Part shown: positions 9,459 to 18,843 of the stretch, piece by piece
Position numbering within the stretch: the first letter of the stretch is position 1
Layout of the letters: every line of letters begins with the position of its first letter
IMG/VR virus record: IMGVR_UViG_3300028025_006304
Span: 1-64,000 of that record
Source of the DNA: a virus
DNA length: 64,000 nt
Strand: one strand, 5' to 3'
Position numbers and translations under genes: made by a program
Notes under the pieces: model-generated
The model's database searches: none
The model's input: only the letters and a program-made list of their open reading frames with translations
Told to the model about the DNA's origin: nothing

Positions 9459-9947
9459 TTAGAAGTTCAATACACAGTAATCTGGTTGAACTGTCATTGT
9501 AATGTTAATAGCTTGGTCTGGAGAGTCCCATGAGTAGTCACCAAATTCAGCAGAAGTAATAAATGCTCCTTTAATTATCCATTCTGATACGATATCACCT
9601 ACTGGACCTAGTACATCGAAAGTTAAGTCTTTCTTGTAGAAGTCAGAGTAACCATCTCTACCTGTTACGGATTCGTGGTGTAAACGTACCCACTCCATTA
9701 CCGCCTGAGCACCCGAAGGTGTAATAGGATCGAATAATGTGAACTGGATTGGGTTCCAAACTGTTTTGCCTTTCACAAAACGTTGAACGTTAATGTGGTT
9801 TAAAGGTACAGTTCCTTGTGTTAAAGTTACAGCACCGATTGCCTTAATTGTATAAGATGGAATACCATCAATATACATGATGAAGCGGTTTGCTTGTTTT
9901 GGTTCAAACGCTGTGAAAAATATTTCGTTTGGATCTAATACTGCCAT
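9459..9947 (-). CDS. Tail tube protein (gp19-like)
   Basis: A 162-residue protein matching T4 gp19-type tube subunits in length and layout: NEIFFTAFEPKQANRFIMYI at the start, then KTVWNPIQFTLFDP, AVMEWVRLHHESVTGRDGY and a final ITMTVQPDYCVLNF. Hexameric rings of this protein form the inner tail tube. It sits directly after the sheath gene, as gp18-gp19 do in T4, and is bounded by a strong terminator, consistent with high expression. Confidence 0.92.
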   Translation of the reverse strand: MAVLDPNEIFFTAFEPKQANRFIMYIDGIPSYTIKAIGAVTLTQGTVPLNHINVQRFVKGKTVWNPIQFTLFDPITPSGAQAVMEWVRLHHESVTGRDGYSDFYKKDLTFDVLGPVGDIVSEWIIKGAFITSAEFGDYSWDSPDQAINITMTVQPDYCVLNF

Positions 9948-9968
9948 TTTGCTATATTATTTATTTTA

Positions 9969-9978
9969 TTATAAATAT
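9969..9978 (-). promoter_or_regulatory. ATATTTATAA intergenic motif
   Basis: Ends 21 nt before the tube ATG (9947), with the fullest extension seen: ATATTTATAATAAAATAAAT. Confidence 0.4.
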
Positions 9979-9993
9979 TACTAATTACAACTC

Positions 9994-11706
9994 TTATGCT
10001 GGGAAAGTAGCTCCAGTTGGTAAGATGTTGAAGTCTAGATAGATGAATTCAGCAGTCTTAGTTGGTTGTAGATAGATTTGACCGATTAATTGGTTTCTAT
10101 CGATTACGTCTGGAGTGTTGTTGGAATCATCCATAATTACTCTAAACGCGTACAAACCTTGACGTTGTTGAACTGATTCTAGGTATGGATTAACTTGGCT
10201 TAAGAATTGGTTTCTTGTAGCAATTGTGTTTTGTTCAAACACTAAGTTATTAGCTACTTGAGAAATGTATGACTTAAGGGCGATTAACAATCTACGTACA
10301 TTTACACGATCGAGTGCAGATGCTTTTTTCTGTAATGTTTTCTGACCGTATACTACAACTCCAGTTCCTGGGAATGTTGCAATTGGGTTTACATTACCTA
10401 CATATAGATCATTGCGGTTGGTTTGGCTTAGTTTTCTTTCGGCTCTTACAACAGTATCTAATCCACCGCGATTGATTCCGGCAGGTGCAAACCAAGGCTC
10501 ACTTACACTGTCATTAAACGCGTATACTGCAGGAATCATTACTGAAGCTGGTACCCATACTAATTGACCAGTACCTGGATCAATTGTTTGTAACCAGGGC
10601 CAGTATGTTGCGGCATATGAGCTATTAATTGTTTGAGCAGAGGTTGTAGCTTCAGAAACTGTATCACCAAATGGTCTTGGATCTAGTACTGCGATTGCAT
10701 CACCTCTAGATTGAACATTATTTACTAAACCAGTAGTTTGAGAGGCGTTATCAGCAATAGTTAAACCAGGAATTGTAATTACATTAAATCTGTAGTCGTC
10801 TTGGTTAGCCATTAGTGCAATCATTTCGCTATAATCAGTAGCGTCAATACCTTGTATATTTGTAGTACCTGCACTAGCACTATAGAATTTAGCACCACCA
10901 CCATAGAATAAATCACCGGTTGCTGAGGTGAATGTACCACTAGCAGCTGTTGGAATTGAACCTGTAAATGCATTTTTAGCTGTACCGTTATTATCAAGAT
11001 AGTATGGTGTTGGTTGTTGAACCGCACTTACATACACATATCTAGATTGATTAGGATAATTACCAATTACTTCAACATAATTTTCAGTTGAGTTATATGT
11101 TTGGTAACTGTCACCAATTACTTTTGAAATGTAGTTTGGTTGAGTTGGATCAAGTGATAGATTTGTCCAAGTTTCTAGAACAATAGGTTCTGTGGTTGTA
11201 TCATTACCTTGTCTAATTAATAAGGTAAATGTACCTGAACCTGTGTCTGAATTAGCAATCTGCCATCTTACGTTATCAGCTGAACCGCTTGTAAGGATTC
11301 CATTAGTACCAAGTGAACCTGAGTTGTTCATGATAGTACCTTGAGAAATAGTCTTTAAAGTAAATGAACCAGAAGTATTACTACCACTAATAGCACCGCC
11401 TGTGATAGTAGCAGAAGTGAATGAACCAGAAGCTACTCTAGCTACTAGTAAACTTTGACCACCTTGTTGAAAATAATTGTAGGCTGCAATTGAAGTAAAG
11501 TAACTGTATTCCTGTCCACCACTTAAGAAAGTACCACCAAACTTACTTAAATAGTCTGAGTAGGTAGTTACTACAGTAGGGATTTCTTTAGGACCTTTTA
11601 CAGTTGGACCAATGATTGCAGCACCAACAGTTACTGGTTGTTGAGTGATAAACGATTGATCGTTCTCTCTTGCTAATACACCTGGAGATATAAGAGTTTC
11701 AGCCAT
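9994..11706 (-). CDS. Tail sheath protein (gp18-like)
   Basis: A 570-residue contractile sheath subunit. The N-terminus (MAETLISPGVLARENDQSF, then PVTVGAAIIGPTVKGP) and the C-terminal region (GVVVYGQKTLQKKASALDR, RRLLIALKSYIS, FRVIMDDSNNTPDVIDRNQL) are diagnostic of the T4 sheath family. The middle (~100-330) is Ser/Thr/Gly-rich and probably forms the variable outer domain. It is followed by the tube gene, the T4 order. Confidence 0.95.
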   Translation of the reverse strand: MAETLISPGVLARENDQSFITQQPVTVGAAIIGPTVKGPKEIPTVVTTYSDYLSKFGGTFLSGGQEYSYFTSIAAYNYFQQGGQSLLVARVASGSFTSATITGGAISGSNTSGSFTLKTISQGTIMNNSGSLGTNGILTSGSADNVRWQIANSDTGSGTFTLLIRQGNDTTTEPIVLETWTNLSLDPTQPNYISKVIGDSYQTYNSTENYVEVIGNYPNQSRYVYVSAVQQPTPYYLDNNGTAKNAFTGSIPTAASGTFTSATGDLFYGGGAKFYSASAGTTNIQGIDATDYSEMIALMANQDDYRFNVITIPGLTIADNASQTTGLVNNVQSRGDAIAVLDPRPFGDTVSEATTSAQTINSSYAATYWPWLQTIDPGTGQLVWVPASVMIPAVYAFNDSVSEPWFAPAGINRGGLDTVVRAERKLSQTNRNDLYVGNVNPIATFPGTGVVVYGQKTLQKKASALDRVNVRRLLIALKSYISQVANNLVFEQNTIATRNQFLSQVNPYLESVQQRQGLYAFRVIMDDSNNTPDVIDRNQLIGQIYLQPTKTAEFIYLDFNILPTGATFPA

Positions 11707-11730
11707 TTTGGAGTTATATTTTTAGTTTTA

Positions 11731-11740
11731 TTATAAATAT
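11731..11740 (-). promoter_or_regulatory. ATATTTATAA intergenic motif
   Basis: Ends 24 nt before the sheath ATG (11706) and continues TAAAACTAAAAA. Confidence 0.4.
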
Positions 11741-11800
11741 GTAGGGGTTTCCCCAAAAAATTATAACCAATTAAATATAACCCTAAGAGAAGATAAAGTA

Positions 11801-12049
11801 TTACTCTACAGTAATTTCTCCAGTTTCTAGATTAAGAACCCCATTACCATACTTTTCAGTTAATTGAGCTCCTAGTTGATTGTTTAATTTTTCAAGTTCT
11901 AGTACTTGAGACTTTAAATTACTTTTAGTTTGTTCTAATAATGACATTCTATATTCAATTGAACCTAGATCCATTAAAAGATTTTGTTGTTGTTCCTTAA
12001 GATTTCTTAATTGTGTAAGTTCATCTTGAGTTAAAACTTTTGTTTCCAT
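11801..12049 (-). CDS. Small coiled-coil protein, unknown
   Basis: An 82-residue protein, almost wholly one predicted coiled coil (LRNLKEQQQNLLMDLGSIEY then LLEQTKSNLKSQVLELEKLN), with a short C-terminal tail GVLNLETGEITVE. The tail pattern NLETGEIT resembles small phage proteins of unknown function. It lies between the sugar-modification island and the sheath gene. Confidence 0.7.
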   Translation of the reverse strand: METKVLTQDELTQLRNLKEQQQNLLMDLGSIEYRMSLLEQTKSNLKSQVLELEKLNNQLGAQLTEKYGNGVLNLETGEITVE

Positions 12050-12052
12050 ATG

Positions 12053-12062
12053 ATATAAATAT
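12053..12062 (-). promoter_or_regulatory. ATATTTATAT junction motif
   Basis: One-base variant ending only 3 nt before the ATG at 12049. That spacing is too short for an ordinary -10 element of this gene. Confidence 0.3.
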
Positions 12063-12065
12063 TAA

Positions 12066-13253
12066 TTAATTGTTTAAAATTTTGACTGTTTGTTGAGCTT
12101 CTATAATGTTGTCTTCAATTGAACAATAAGTCCATGAACCATATCTACCTATAGAATAAATTCCTTGTGGATTATACTCTTGACACCATTCATCATAAAT
12201 TTGTTTAGAATCTTTAGTTATATGAACGTATGCTGGATTCATAACTAGGAACTGGTAATCGACTAACTCATGTACTCCACCTTCAATAATACCTGAATCT
12301 TCTAGATCTGCTAAAACTTGCATCAAAAGCTCAGTTTCATCTAACTTTCTATCTGCTTGAGCTCCTATTTCAACGTACAAACTTAGTTTTTCCTGTCCTA
12401 GAATATTATTGTAAAATCCTACTCTGTAAAAAATTTCATTACCTGGGAAGTATCTCCAGTGAGTTTTGATTGGGGAGCCTGTGCTAAATCCTAAGTTAAA
12501 TACAGCTACTTTATTTGCTGAGAGTTTAGGATTGGGGTTAAACTTATTAAACGGTAGGGTACTGATTAATTGTTCAAATTTAATATCTCCTTTATTAGTT
12601 TTAGCTATTTTATTTTCTAAATCTAAACTAATTAATTCAGTGTTAAGAAGTATTTTGTTACTATCTAATCTCTTAAGAACAGACTTAATATATTCGTAAC
12701 TACCACCTTTAGGGTAAATAAACGTATCGTTATATGACTTAGCTTTACTCTTAGGAAAAAATCTTCCCATCGAATCATATTCTAACTCATCTAAGTCACA
12801 AGCATATAACTTTTCATTATATGGGATAATAAATTTATCACAAATACCTTTACCTAAAGTAGATCTTACAAATGATTTAAAAGTAGATAAGTCGGTTTCT
12901 CCTACATTATTTAAATCCTCTAAACATTCTTTATATTCTGCTTTAGGTAATTGATCGATGTTAAATTGAAAAGGAAAATCTATAATGTTTCTTTTATAAT
13001 CTATATCTGTTATTTTAGTAACCTGGAGCATTTCAGATTCCATATTTTCTAAGATATAGTTTTTAATTTCAGGATTATTAAAGTGGAAGAAATGTCCTGA
13101 ATAATCCCAAGTATAATCTCCTCTAGTAGTTGTTTTACAATAACCACCAGGTATAGAGTCTTTTTCTATAACTAAATAATCAGAATGAGGTAGGAAAGAG
13201 GCAGCTGATAATCCAGTTATGCCTCCTCCTATAATTAAAGTTTTAGTTTCCAT
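12066..13253 (-). CDS. FAD-dependent UDP-galactopyranose mutase-like oxidoreductase
   Basis: A 395-residue flavoprotein. The dinucleotide fold is at the N-terminus: GGGITG (9-14) and the ribose-binding acidic end at Glu30 (LVIEKDSIPGGYC), followed by DYSGHFFHF, the signature loop of UDP-galactopyranose mutase and related amine-oxidase-fold enzymes. The C-terminal FAD contact GIYSIGRYGSWTYCSIEDNI is present. It probably rearranges or oxidises a nucleotide sugar for the nearby glycosyltransferases. It overlaps the upstream GT2 gene by 11 nt. Substrate is not known. Confidence 0.75.
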   Translation of the reverse strand: METKTLIIGGGITGLSAASFLPHSDYLVIEKDSIPGGYCKTTTRGDYTWDYSGHFFHFNNPEIKNYILENMESEMLQVTKITDIDYKRNIIDFPFQFNIDQLPKAEYKECLEDLNNVGETDLSTFKSFVRSTLGKGICDKFIIPYNEKLYACDLDELEYDSMGRFFPKSKAKSYNDTFIYPKGGSYEYIKSVLKRLDSNKILLNTELISLDLENKIAKTNKGDIKFEQLISTLPFNKFNPNPKLSANKVAVFNLGFSTGSPIKTHWRYFPGNEIFYRVGFYNNILGQEKLSLYVEIGAQADRKLDETELLMQVLADLEDSGIIEGGVHELVDYQFLVMNPAYVHITKDSKQIYDEWCQEYNPQGIYSIGRYGSWTYCSIEDNIIEAQQTVKILNN

Positions 13254-14388
13254 TTATTTTATCACTAAAATGCTGGAGGTTGGAGTTTAATCTTTCTTGT
13301 TGGGATTCAAATTCAGGATCATTAATAATCTGTTTTAGATAATTTAATCCTTCTTCAAATCTATCAGTCCAGTAACAAGCTACAGACAACTCATCGTTAA
13401 TATATTTACCGTAACACAACTGGTTAACAAATAAAACATATTTGCTTTTAATGTTAGCTATATTATTACGAGTAGCTTGTTTTAGATACTTATAAGCTAA
13501 TTCATGTTGTCCTTTTTGGTTTAAATATTTTCCTAAATGAACACACGGTTCAGATCTGTCAGGGAATATTGCTATGGCTTTGTCCATTTCAGCTATAATT
13601 TCATTCAAATCTGCTCCTAGAGCCATTAGACATTGAGATACTCTCATTTGTGCCTCAAATCTTTCTTCAATCCAGGTATCTTGTACTTTAAGGTATAAGC
13701 GATTCCATTGTAAACCTTCTTTATGCATTCCATAGTCCATATAACTTTGAGCTGTATAGAATATAGAGCGATTATTTAACCCATCAGGATCCGAAATTAA
13801 AGTGTCCCAGAATTGTTTTTGTAGACGTTCAGCATCATAAAGATATTTTTTAGGGTCAAATGCTCTTGAACCAATACCTTCGCCTGAAATGTAATATCCG
13901 TAGTGTGATAAGTCTCCTGTGCTATATGACGGAATTTCAAGTGCTTTAATTGTAGTATGAGCCACACCGCAGAATTTCCAAGTATAATCTGCTTTAAACA
14001 GGATTAATGCCTTCCATTCAGCACTACCTCGTCTTACAGGAATATGGTAAGCATCTTTACCTGATTCGTCAAGAAAAAATTTAAATTCTCCCACTAGCTG
14101 GTCATCAGCATCTAAATGCATTATATAATCTGCTTTACCTTTAGCTCTTTGAATCATTAAGGTTTTGTTGTGGTCAAAACCAACCCAAGAATCTTCATGT
14201 AATTCACCAGGTATACCTTTTTTAGCAAAAAAGTTTTTAACTAACTTTACAGTTTTATCAGTTGAACCTGTATCGCACACAATCCAGTAATCAATATAAG
14301 GAGCGACTGATTTTAGGGTTTCTAAAATACAATGCTCTTCATTTTTGCACATTGTAGCAAAAACAATAGTAGGTCTATTTTTATTCAT
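13243..14388 (-). CDS. Glycosyltransferase family 2 with TPR-like tail
   Basis: A 381-residue protein. Residues 8-100 form a GT-A fold: ATMCKNEEHCILETLKSV, CDTGSTDKT and the metal-binding MHLDADDQL (Asp93-Asp96). The C-terminal part (~190-370) is helical with repeats like HLGKYLNQKGQHELAYKYLK, resembling TPRs. This is the SunS-like GT2 plus TPR layout. It overlaps both neighbours by a few bases, so the island is translated as a unit. The acceptor could be virion protein or host glycan. Confidence 0.85.
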   Translation of the reverse strand: MNKNRPTIVFATMCKNEEHCILETLKSVAPYIDYWIVCDTGSTDKTVKLVKNFFAKKGIPGELHEDSWVGFDHNKTLMIQRAKGKADYIMHLDADDQLVGEFKFFLDESGKDAYHIPVRRGSAEWKALILFKADYTWKFCGVAHTTIKALEIPSYSTGDLSHYGYYISGEGIGSRAFDPKKYLYDAERLQKQFWDTLISDPDGLNNRSIFYTAQSYMDYGMHKEGLQWNRLYLKVQDTWIEERFEAQMRVSQCLMALGADLNEIIAEMDKAIAIFPDRSEPCVHLGKYLNQKGQHELAYKYLKQATRNNIANIKSKYVLFVNQLCYGKYINDELSVACYWTDRFEEGLNYLKQIINDPEFESQQERLNSNLQHFSDKINGN

Positions 14389-15631
14389 ATATGTAGTTTA
14401 AAACTTGTTCTTCTTCAAAATATTTTCTTGTAGGTACATTATTTTGAAATTTTTGGGAATGTTTTAATTTATTGTCCCAATTCCAATCTTGCTTACCTAA
14501 CGATAATATACGATCATGGATTTGCTTATCATAATGATCTCGTATAAGTCTAGCTCTTCTGTTAATATCTTTAGCGTTATTGTCTACTGTACTGTTACCA
14601 TTATTCCATTGTAGGTAAAGCATTTTTTTAACATGAATCATTTTAGTGTGTAAAAATGTTCTAACTATAAGTTCATAATCATCAGCTACAGGAAAATATT
14701 TACTGTGGCCTCCTATTTGATTATACGTGTTTTTACACCACATCCTAACATGGTTCGGCATACTTATGTTAAACCGTATAGACAGCGGGTTAATATCGGG
14801 ATAATGGTGGTTTAAATACATATTACCGTCGGCCTCAACCCAAGTATGCCCAGCGTAACCAAAATCAAAGAAATTATCTGAACGAGCGTACCAATCACCT
14901 GACCAATCGTGGTCGTAGTGTCTCATAGTACCATCCTCATATAATTCACAAACGTCGCTGTATATAAAACCAGCGTCTGGGTATTGTAAAGATGCTTTAT
15001 AGCATTCTTCTAAACAGGTGCTTACTAAAGTATCATCGTGGTCTAGTTCTACTAACCAATCACCATTACATAAAGATGCTGCTCTGTTTTTAGCTAACCC
15101 TACATTACCTCCTGTTAAAGGATATAGTTTGTGTGGTTTAATTCTAAAATCGGTTTTGGCTAAATCTTGTAAAATGTTCCAAGTTGTATCATCTGGTGAA
15201 TCATCTAGTACAACCCATTCCCAATCAATAAAGGTTTGATTTTTTAAACTTTCATAAGTTCGTAAAATACGTTCATTGGTTTTATAGGTAGGAGTAAATA
15301 CAGAAAATACAGGTTGTACATTTTCACTGTTTCTAAAAGTAGATTGACATACAACATCATTAGCTAAAACATTATCAGCTGGGTATGTTGTGTATCTAAA
15401 TGATCTTGCTTGTAGAAAAGGATTAGTTATAGTTATATCTTCTTGAGTATAAATTATAAGATCAGGCCTATAAAGAGCAAAGTCACTCTCTATATCACCT
15501 GTATAAGGTAAAGAATAAACTACAACTTTTTCTTCTAAATTTTCTTGGAAATAAACATCTGAGGTAAGTTCAAAGGTACCCTGTTTATACCAGTTATATA
15601 AGATAGCTGTAGGTTTTTTTACAACTAACAT
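14381..15631 (-). CDS. Glycosyltransferase family 2
   Basis: A 416-residue protein. The N-terminal ~105 residues are of unknown fold. A GT2 domain follows (~108-330): FSVFTPTYKTNERILRTYES, WVVLDDSPDDTT and ELDHDD (Asp197-Asp200), then the acceptor-side segment FPVADDYELIVRTFL. It transfers a sugar from a nucleotide donor. It begins 3 nt after the upstream oxygenase stop and overlaps the next GT2 gene. Confidence 0.85.
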   Translation of the reverse strand: MLVVKKPTAILYNWYKQGTFELTSDVYFQENLEEKVVVYSLPYTGDIESDFALYRPDLIIYTQEDITITNPFLQARSFRYTTYPADNVLANDVVCQSTFRNSENVQPVFSVFTPTYKTNERILRTYESLKNQTFIDWEWVVLDDSPDDTTWNILQDLAKTDFRIKPHKLYPLTGGNVGLAKNRAASLCNGDWLVELDHDDTLVSTCLEECYKASLQYPDAGFIYSDVCELYEDGTMRHYDHDWSGDWYARSDNFFDFGYAGHTWVEADGNMYLNHHYPDINPLSIRFNISMPNHVRMWCKNTYNQIGGHSKYFPVADDYELIVRTFLHTKMIHVKKMLYLQWNNGNSTVDNNAKDINRRARLIRDHYDKQIHDRILSLGKQDWNWDNKLKHSQKFQNNVPTRKYFEEEQVLNYIYE

Positions 15632-15634
15632 AAA

Positions 15635-16219
15635 TTAAATCTCAGTGTCAAAGAAAAATGTTTGAAACAATCTAGCATCGTATAAGTTTTTTCCAAAGTA
15701 ATCCATAGACATATGAAAATGGTCACCCCTATAAAGTACTAAACGATTATATTTGTTACCTAATCTATCAACTAATTCCCATTTAGTCATATCTTGGGAA
15801 TCTTCATTGATAAGAGCTAAAAGTTCTGTATCATAACTTCCATCTTCCTTTCTAGGAGCCATTGATAAACCTGTAGATTTGTGTTTATATAAGGCAGTAC
15901 CAGCACTTAAAGGTGCATCTGGGGTTAGGTAACAAACACCTGCCCATTTAGTGGTTTGATCAGCATGAATCCAACTACGATCACGAGATGTAGTGTATTG
16001 AAAAGCACCTGTATATTGGTTTTCAGACCAATATGTTACTTTTCCGTAATGTGGGAATACTATTTTTTCAATAGTTTCTTTTATAGAATCATTTAAAAAG
16101 GAATGTGTTCTATTACCTGGATAATTGCCTTTGATCCCAAAATCTTGTTGGAGAGCAAATTCTCTTAATTCATCTACATCACTGTAGAAATCATCGATTA
16201 TAAAAGCTGATATTTGCAT
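15635..16219 (-). CDS. 2OG-Fe(II) oxygenase-like protein (DUF6445 type)
   Basis: A 194-residue protein with a jelly-roll oxygenase layout. The iron facial triad appears as WIHADQ (His85, Asp87) and GDHFHMS (His167 or His169), followed by an Arg that could bind 2-oxoglutarate (Arg183, DARLFQTFFF). I chose the ATG at 16219 over a TTG at 16249 because the longer version runs into the previous gene. It lies head to tail with a second oxygenase. Likely reaction: hydroxylation of a protein or sugar. Confidence 0.75.
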   Translation of the reverse strand: MQISAFIIDDFYSDVDELREFALQQDFGIKGNYPGNRTHSFLNDSIKETIEKIVFPHYGKVTYWSENQYTGAFQYTTSRDRSWIHADQTTKWAGVCYLTPDAPLSAGTALYKHKSTGLSMAPRKEDGSYDTELLALINEDSQDMTKWELVDRLGNKYNRLVLYRGDHFHMSMDYFGKNLYDARLFQTFFFDTEI

Positions 16220-16226
16220 GATTATA

Positions 16227-16817
16227 TTATTTGTAATGTTCACCTCCAACCCATAGAACTAAGCTTTTTCTTACACCCTTAGTAATTGGGGTTACACGAT
16301 GCATTGAAAAACTTGGGAATATAACTGTTAATCCTTTATTTTTTGGAATTTGTATTGTACTACCCCCATACCATAGTTCTAAATCTCCACCTTCATATTC
16401 ACTAGGATCTGAAAGTTGAATTGTAATAGAAACTTTTCTATGACTAATTGAACCAGGGCCAATATCCATATGCCAATCATAATGACCACCACCTTCAGAA
16501 TATTCAGTGTATTGAATTGAGTCTATTACTGAATATAGATTAAAATTCCACATAGTATTATTAGCTTCAACAACCATATTGATGATTTTATCATAAAGCC
16601 ATTGACTGTCATCATTTGGATGGATCCATTTAATTTTACTTTTTCTAACAGATTCTACAATTTCATCATTACCTACAATAGTTCCTTTAGTGTAAGGATA
16701 AGTAGCAGCTAATTTATATAGATTTGTTAGATCTTCTAAGTTTAAACCTTCTTGATACCAATAATAATTAGTTTGATTAATATTGGTAGGTACTGGGAAA
16801 ACTGGTTTTAATTCCAT
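16227..16817 (-). CDS. 2OG-Fe(II) oxygenase (prolyl-hydroxylase/PKHD-like)
   Basis: A 196-residue oxygenase with a complete motif set: HYDWHMDIG (His116, Asp118), FPSFSMHRVTPI (His173) and KGVRKSLVLWV (Arg183 for 2-oxoglutarate). GDLELWYGG is the usual strand before the distal His. This matches the PKHD/P4H-like family, which hydroxylates protein side chains or small molecules with Fe(II) and O2. It sits in the modification island upstream of the collagen-like fibre gene. Confidence 0.85.
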   Translation of the reverse strand: MELKPVFPVPTNINQTNYYWYQEGLNLEDLTNLYKLAATYPYTKGTIVGNDEIVESVRKSKIKWIHPNDDSQWLYDKIINMVVEANNTMWNFNLYSVIDSIQYTEYSEGGGHYDWHMDIGPGSISHRKVSITIQLSDPSEYEGGDLELWYGGSTIQIPKNKGLTVIFPSFSMHRVTPITKGVRKSLVLWVGGEHYK

Positions 16818-16818
16818 T

Positions 16819-17724
16819 TTAAGTTCTATCTATAGTAGTAATTATTTCCTTAAAGTTAAATATTTCTTCTGCATCATCATAGGGACATTGATCCATAGAA
16901 CCATCAAATGAATAATCGAATAAATATGAATTGTATAGTTTTGGTTTTCTCTTAGGTGGTAAAGCTACCATATTACTATGAGTATCGTAACCAAATAATT
17001 TAGGAGAAGTACCCACCCATAATACTGTAGATTTTAAACCTATCCCAGCTGCTGCGTGTTGTAAACATGAGTCAATCAATACTCTTTTTTCAGATACAGC
17101 TAAAAGTGAGATAAGCTCAGTATTAGCAATCTTATCAAATATACCTACAGCACCTGGGATTACTTGAGATTCATTTCTACAAACCTGATATATATGGTAA
17201 TTAGGGAGATAATGATTTATTATCTGTAGAGCTATGTAAGGAGGCATATCTCTAGTCCAACTATAGGGTTTAGTATCTTCTAGAGGTCCCCCATTAGTTT
17301 GAATAACCATTATAGGTTTATCTTGTCTCCAAATATTAGGTACTCTTCTTTGAACTAAATTAAACCTTATTACTGGTTTTTGATTTTTATATTCTAAATC
17401 TAGTATTTGACACCAACTTTCTATAATATGTTGTTGTTTAGAAATGTGACCATTTTGAAAATATCCTTCCTGTTTAAAAACTAGTGTATCTTTATCTTCA
17501 ATATAATTTTGATAAAAGTAAGGGGTATTTCCTACTGGGTATACTCTTTCTATTTCTTCAAAATTTAAGAAAACTTCAGGGTAGGAAGCTACCATAATTA
17601 GTTTTCTGTCTGGGTATTTTTCTTTGATTGAAGAGATTAAAGCTGTAGCAGCTATGTTTTTACCTAATCCCCCTTCAATATGCCAAACTAGATATTTATC
17701 TTTTGTTTGATAACCTACTTTCAT
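16819..17724 (-). CDS. GT9-like (heptosyltransferase-fold) glycosyltransferase
   Basis: A 301-residue protein with two Rossmann-like halves. The first carries WHIEGGLGKNIAATALISSI, the second MVIQTNGGPLEDTKPYSW and IDSCLQHAAAGIGLKSTVLW. The last resembles the donor-site loop of ADP-heptose:LPS heptosyltransferases (family GT9). It probably transfers a sugar in the same pathway as the neighbouring GT2 enzymes. Start overlaps the sulfotransferase stop as ATGA. Confidence 0.7.
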   Translation of the reverse strand: MKVGYQTKDKYLVWHIEGGLGKNIAATALISSIKEKYPDRKLIMVASYPEVFLNFEEIERVYPVGNTPYFYQNYIEDKDTLVFKQEGYFQNGHISKQQHIIESWCQILDLEYKNQKPVIRFNLVQRRVPNIWRQDKPIMVIQTNGGPLEDTKPYSWTRDMPPYIALQIINHYLPNYHIYQVCRNESQVIPGAVGIFDKIANTELISLLAVSEKRVLIDSCLQHAAAGIGLKSTVLWVGTSPKLFGYDTHSNMVALPPKRKPKLYNSYLFDYSFDGSMDQCPYDDAEEIFNFKEIITTIDRT

Positions 17725-18542
17725 ATTTTATAGTCAAAAGCTTCGTAAAACCATTGATAGTTATCTGTAATTAATTGACAACCAGATGGGCCTAATATTT
17801 CTCTAAAGTCTTCTTTAACAGGGGCAACTTTATTTTTAATAACATGATCTCCAAATACTCCCCAAATTTTATCATCTTCATAAGTGATTTGTTCTACATT
17901 ATTAAAATCATGTTTATAATAAGGTAGTTCTAGGTATTCGTAAATACGTCTTAACTCTTTATCTGGGGTAGTTGTTAAATTTTCAAATTTAATAAAAAGA
18001 ACATTTTCATGAATGCCTTCTAATAACACTTGATAAAGACGATCCATAGTAGGGCCAATTGGTACCGTATTAGACCAATGCATTATTCTTTTATCTGTTG
18101 TTGTTCCTGTAAGGTTTCCCCAATTAGCAACTCCTGTATCGAGTTGTGGGTTAGCTCTATATTTTTTCTCTAGAGAAGCATAAACTGCTCTAGGATCTCT
18201 AATCATAGAGATTATTTTAGGATTTTCTTCATAAAAGTTAATGAAATTATATTCACTAACCCATCCCCTACATTTATCTATTACATATGGTCTATCTGTG
18301 ATAGCATTAAAATATCCATAAATAGCTCCTTTACAATAGCCTTTCCAGGCTTTTTCCATAGTGTCAGCATCTTGTGCTTTAACTTCTGGGCTGTTTGAGT
18401 ATGTTGCTCTAGAGTTATAGAGAAACTCAAATACCCCTGATGTAGGGGTAACAAAGAGATTAGGGTTTTGACCCAAAATATTTTGAATAAGTGTAGAACC
18501 TGCTCTAGGCATAGAGCTGTTATACATAACTTTTTTTACCAT
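17721..18542 (-). CDS. PAPS-dependent sulfotransferase
   Basis: A 273-residue sulfotransferase. The 5'-phosphosulfate loop is SSMPRAGSTLI (9-19); the 3'-phosphate motif is MIRDPRAVYAS (Arg115, Ser123). It would move sulfate from PAPS to a hydroxyl or amine of a sugar or protein. Sulfotransferases are unusual in phage genomes. It starts the ATGA-linked run with the GT9-like and oxygenase genes, suggesting sulfation of the same glycan or hydroxylated product. Confidence 0.85.
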   Translation of the reverse strand: MVKKVMYNSSMPRAGSTLIQNILGQNPNLFVTPTSGVFEFLYNSRATYSNSPEVKAQDADTMEKAWKGYCKGAIYGYFNAITDRPYVIDKCRGWVSEYNFINFYEENPKIISMIRDPRAVYASLEKKYRANPQLDTGVANWGNLTGTTTDKRIMHWSNTVPIGPTMDRLYQVLLEGIHENVLFIKFENLTTTPDKELRRIYEYLELPYYKHDFNNVEQITYEDDKIWGVFGDHVIKNKVAPVKEDFREILGPSGCQLITDNYQWFYEAFDYKI

Positions 18543-18546
18543 AATT

Positions 18547-18807
18547 TTATCCTGTATATTCTTCCCCAGCTACAATAGCGTCGTTAATTGTTGTAAATTG
18601 GTCAATGTTTAAAGCATTAGTGAACCATGTTTGAGACATAAGTCTTTTAAGATGGCTTATGTTTCTAACAACTTGAGTTTTTCTTTCAAAGATATTTCCA
18701 CTAGCTAATTTACTATTAGATTGATCGATCACACCTGTTACTAATTGATTAATTAGATTAGCAGCTGCGAGAGCGTTAGTTATAGAAGTTGCGATTTTAT
18801 CAGACAT
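18547..18807 (-). CDS. Small protein, unknown
   Basis: An 86-residue protein, mainly helical (ITNALAAANLINQLVTGVID, then NISHLKRLMSQTWFTNAL). No domain recognised. It begins the modification island, just after the S74 fibre genes. Its acidic end EEYTG and length suggest a folded accessory protein. Confidence 0.6.
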   Translation of the reverse strand: MSDKIATSITNALAAANLINQLVTGVIDQSNSKLASGNIFERKTQVVRNISHLKRLMSQTWFTNALNIDQFTTINDAIVAGEEYTG

Positions 18808-18843
18808 GTGATTATGTTTTTGATTAATATACGAAATAAAATA

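Noticed and set aside
11743-11753. GGGG-TTT-CCCC hairpin upstream of the sheath gene
   Set aside because: Only 4 bp with a T-run on the wrong side for the minus strand.
16220-16249. TTG start for the DUF6445-type oxygenase
   Set aside because: The GGAGGTG nearby is coding sequence of the previous gene; the ATG at 16219 avoids the overlap and fits the family start.
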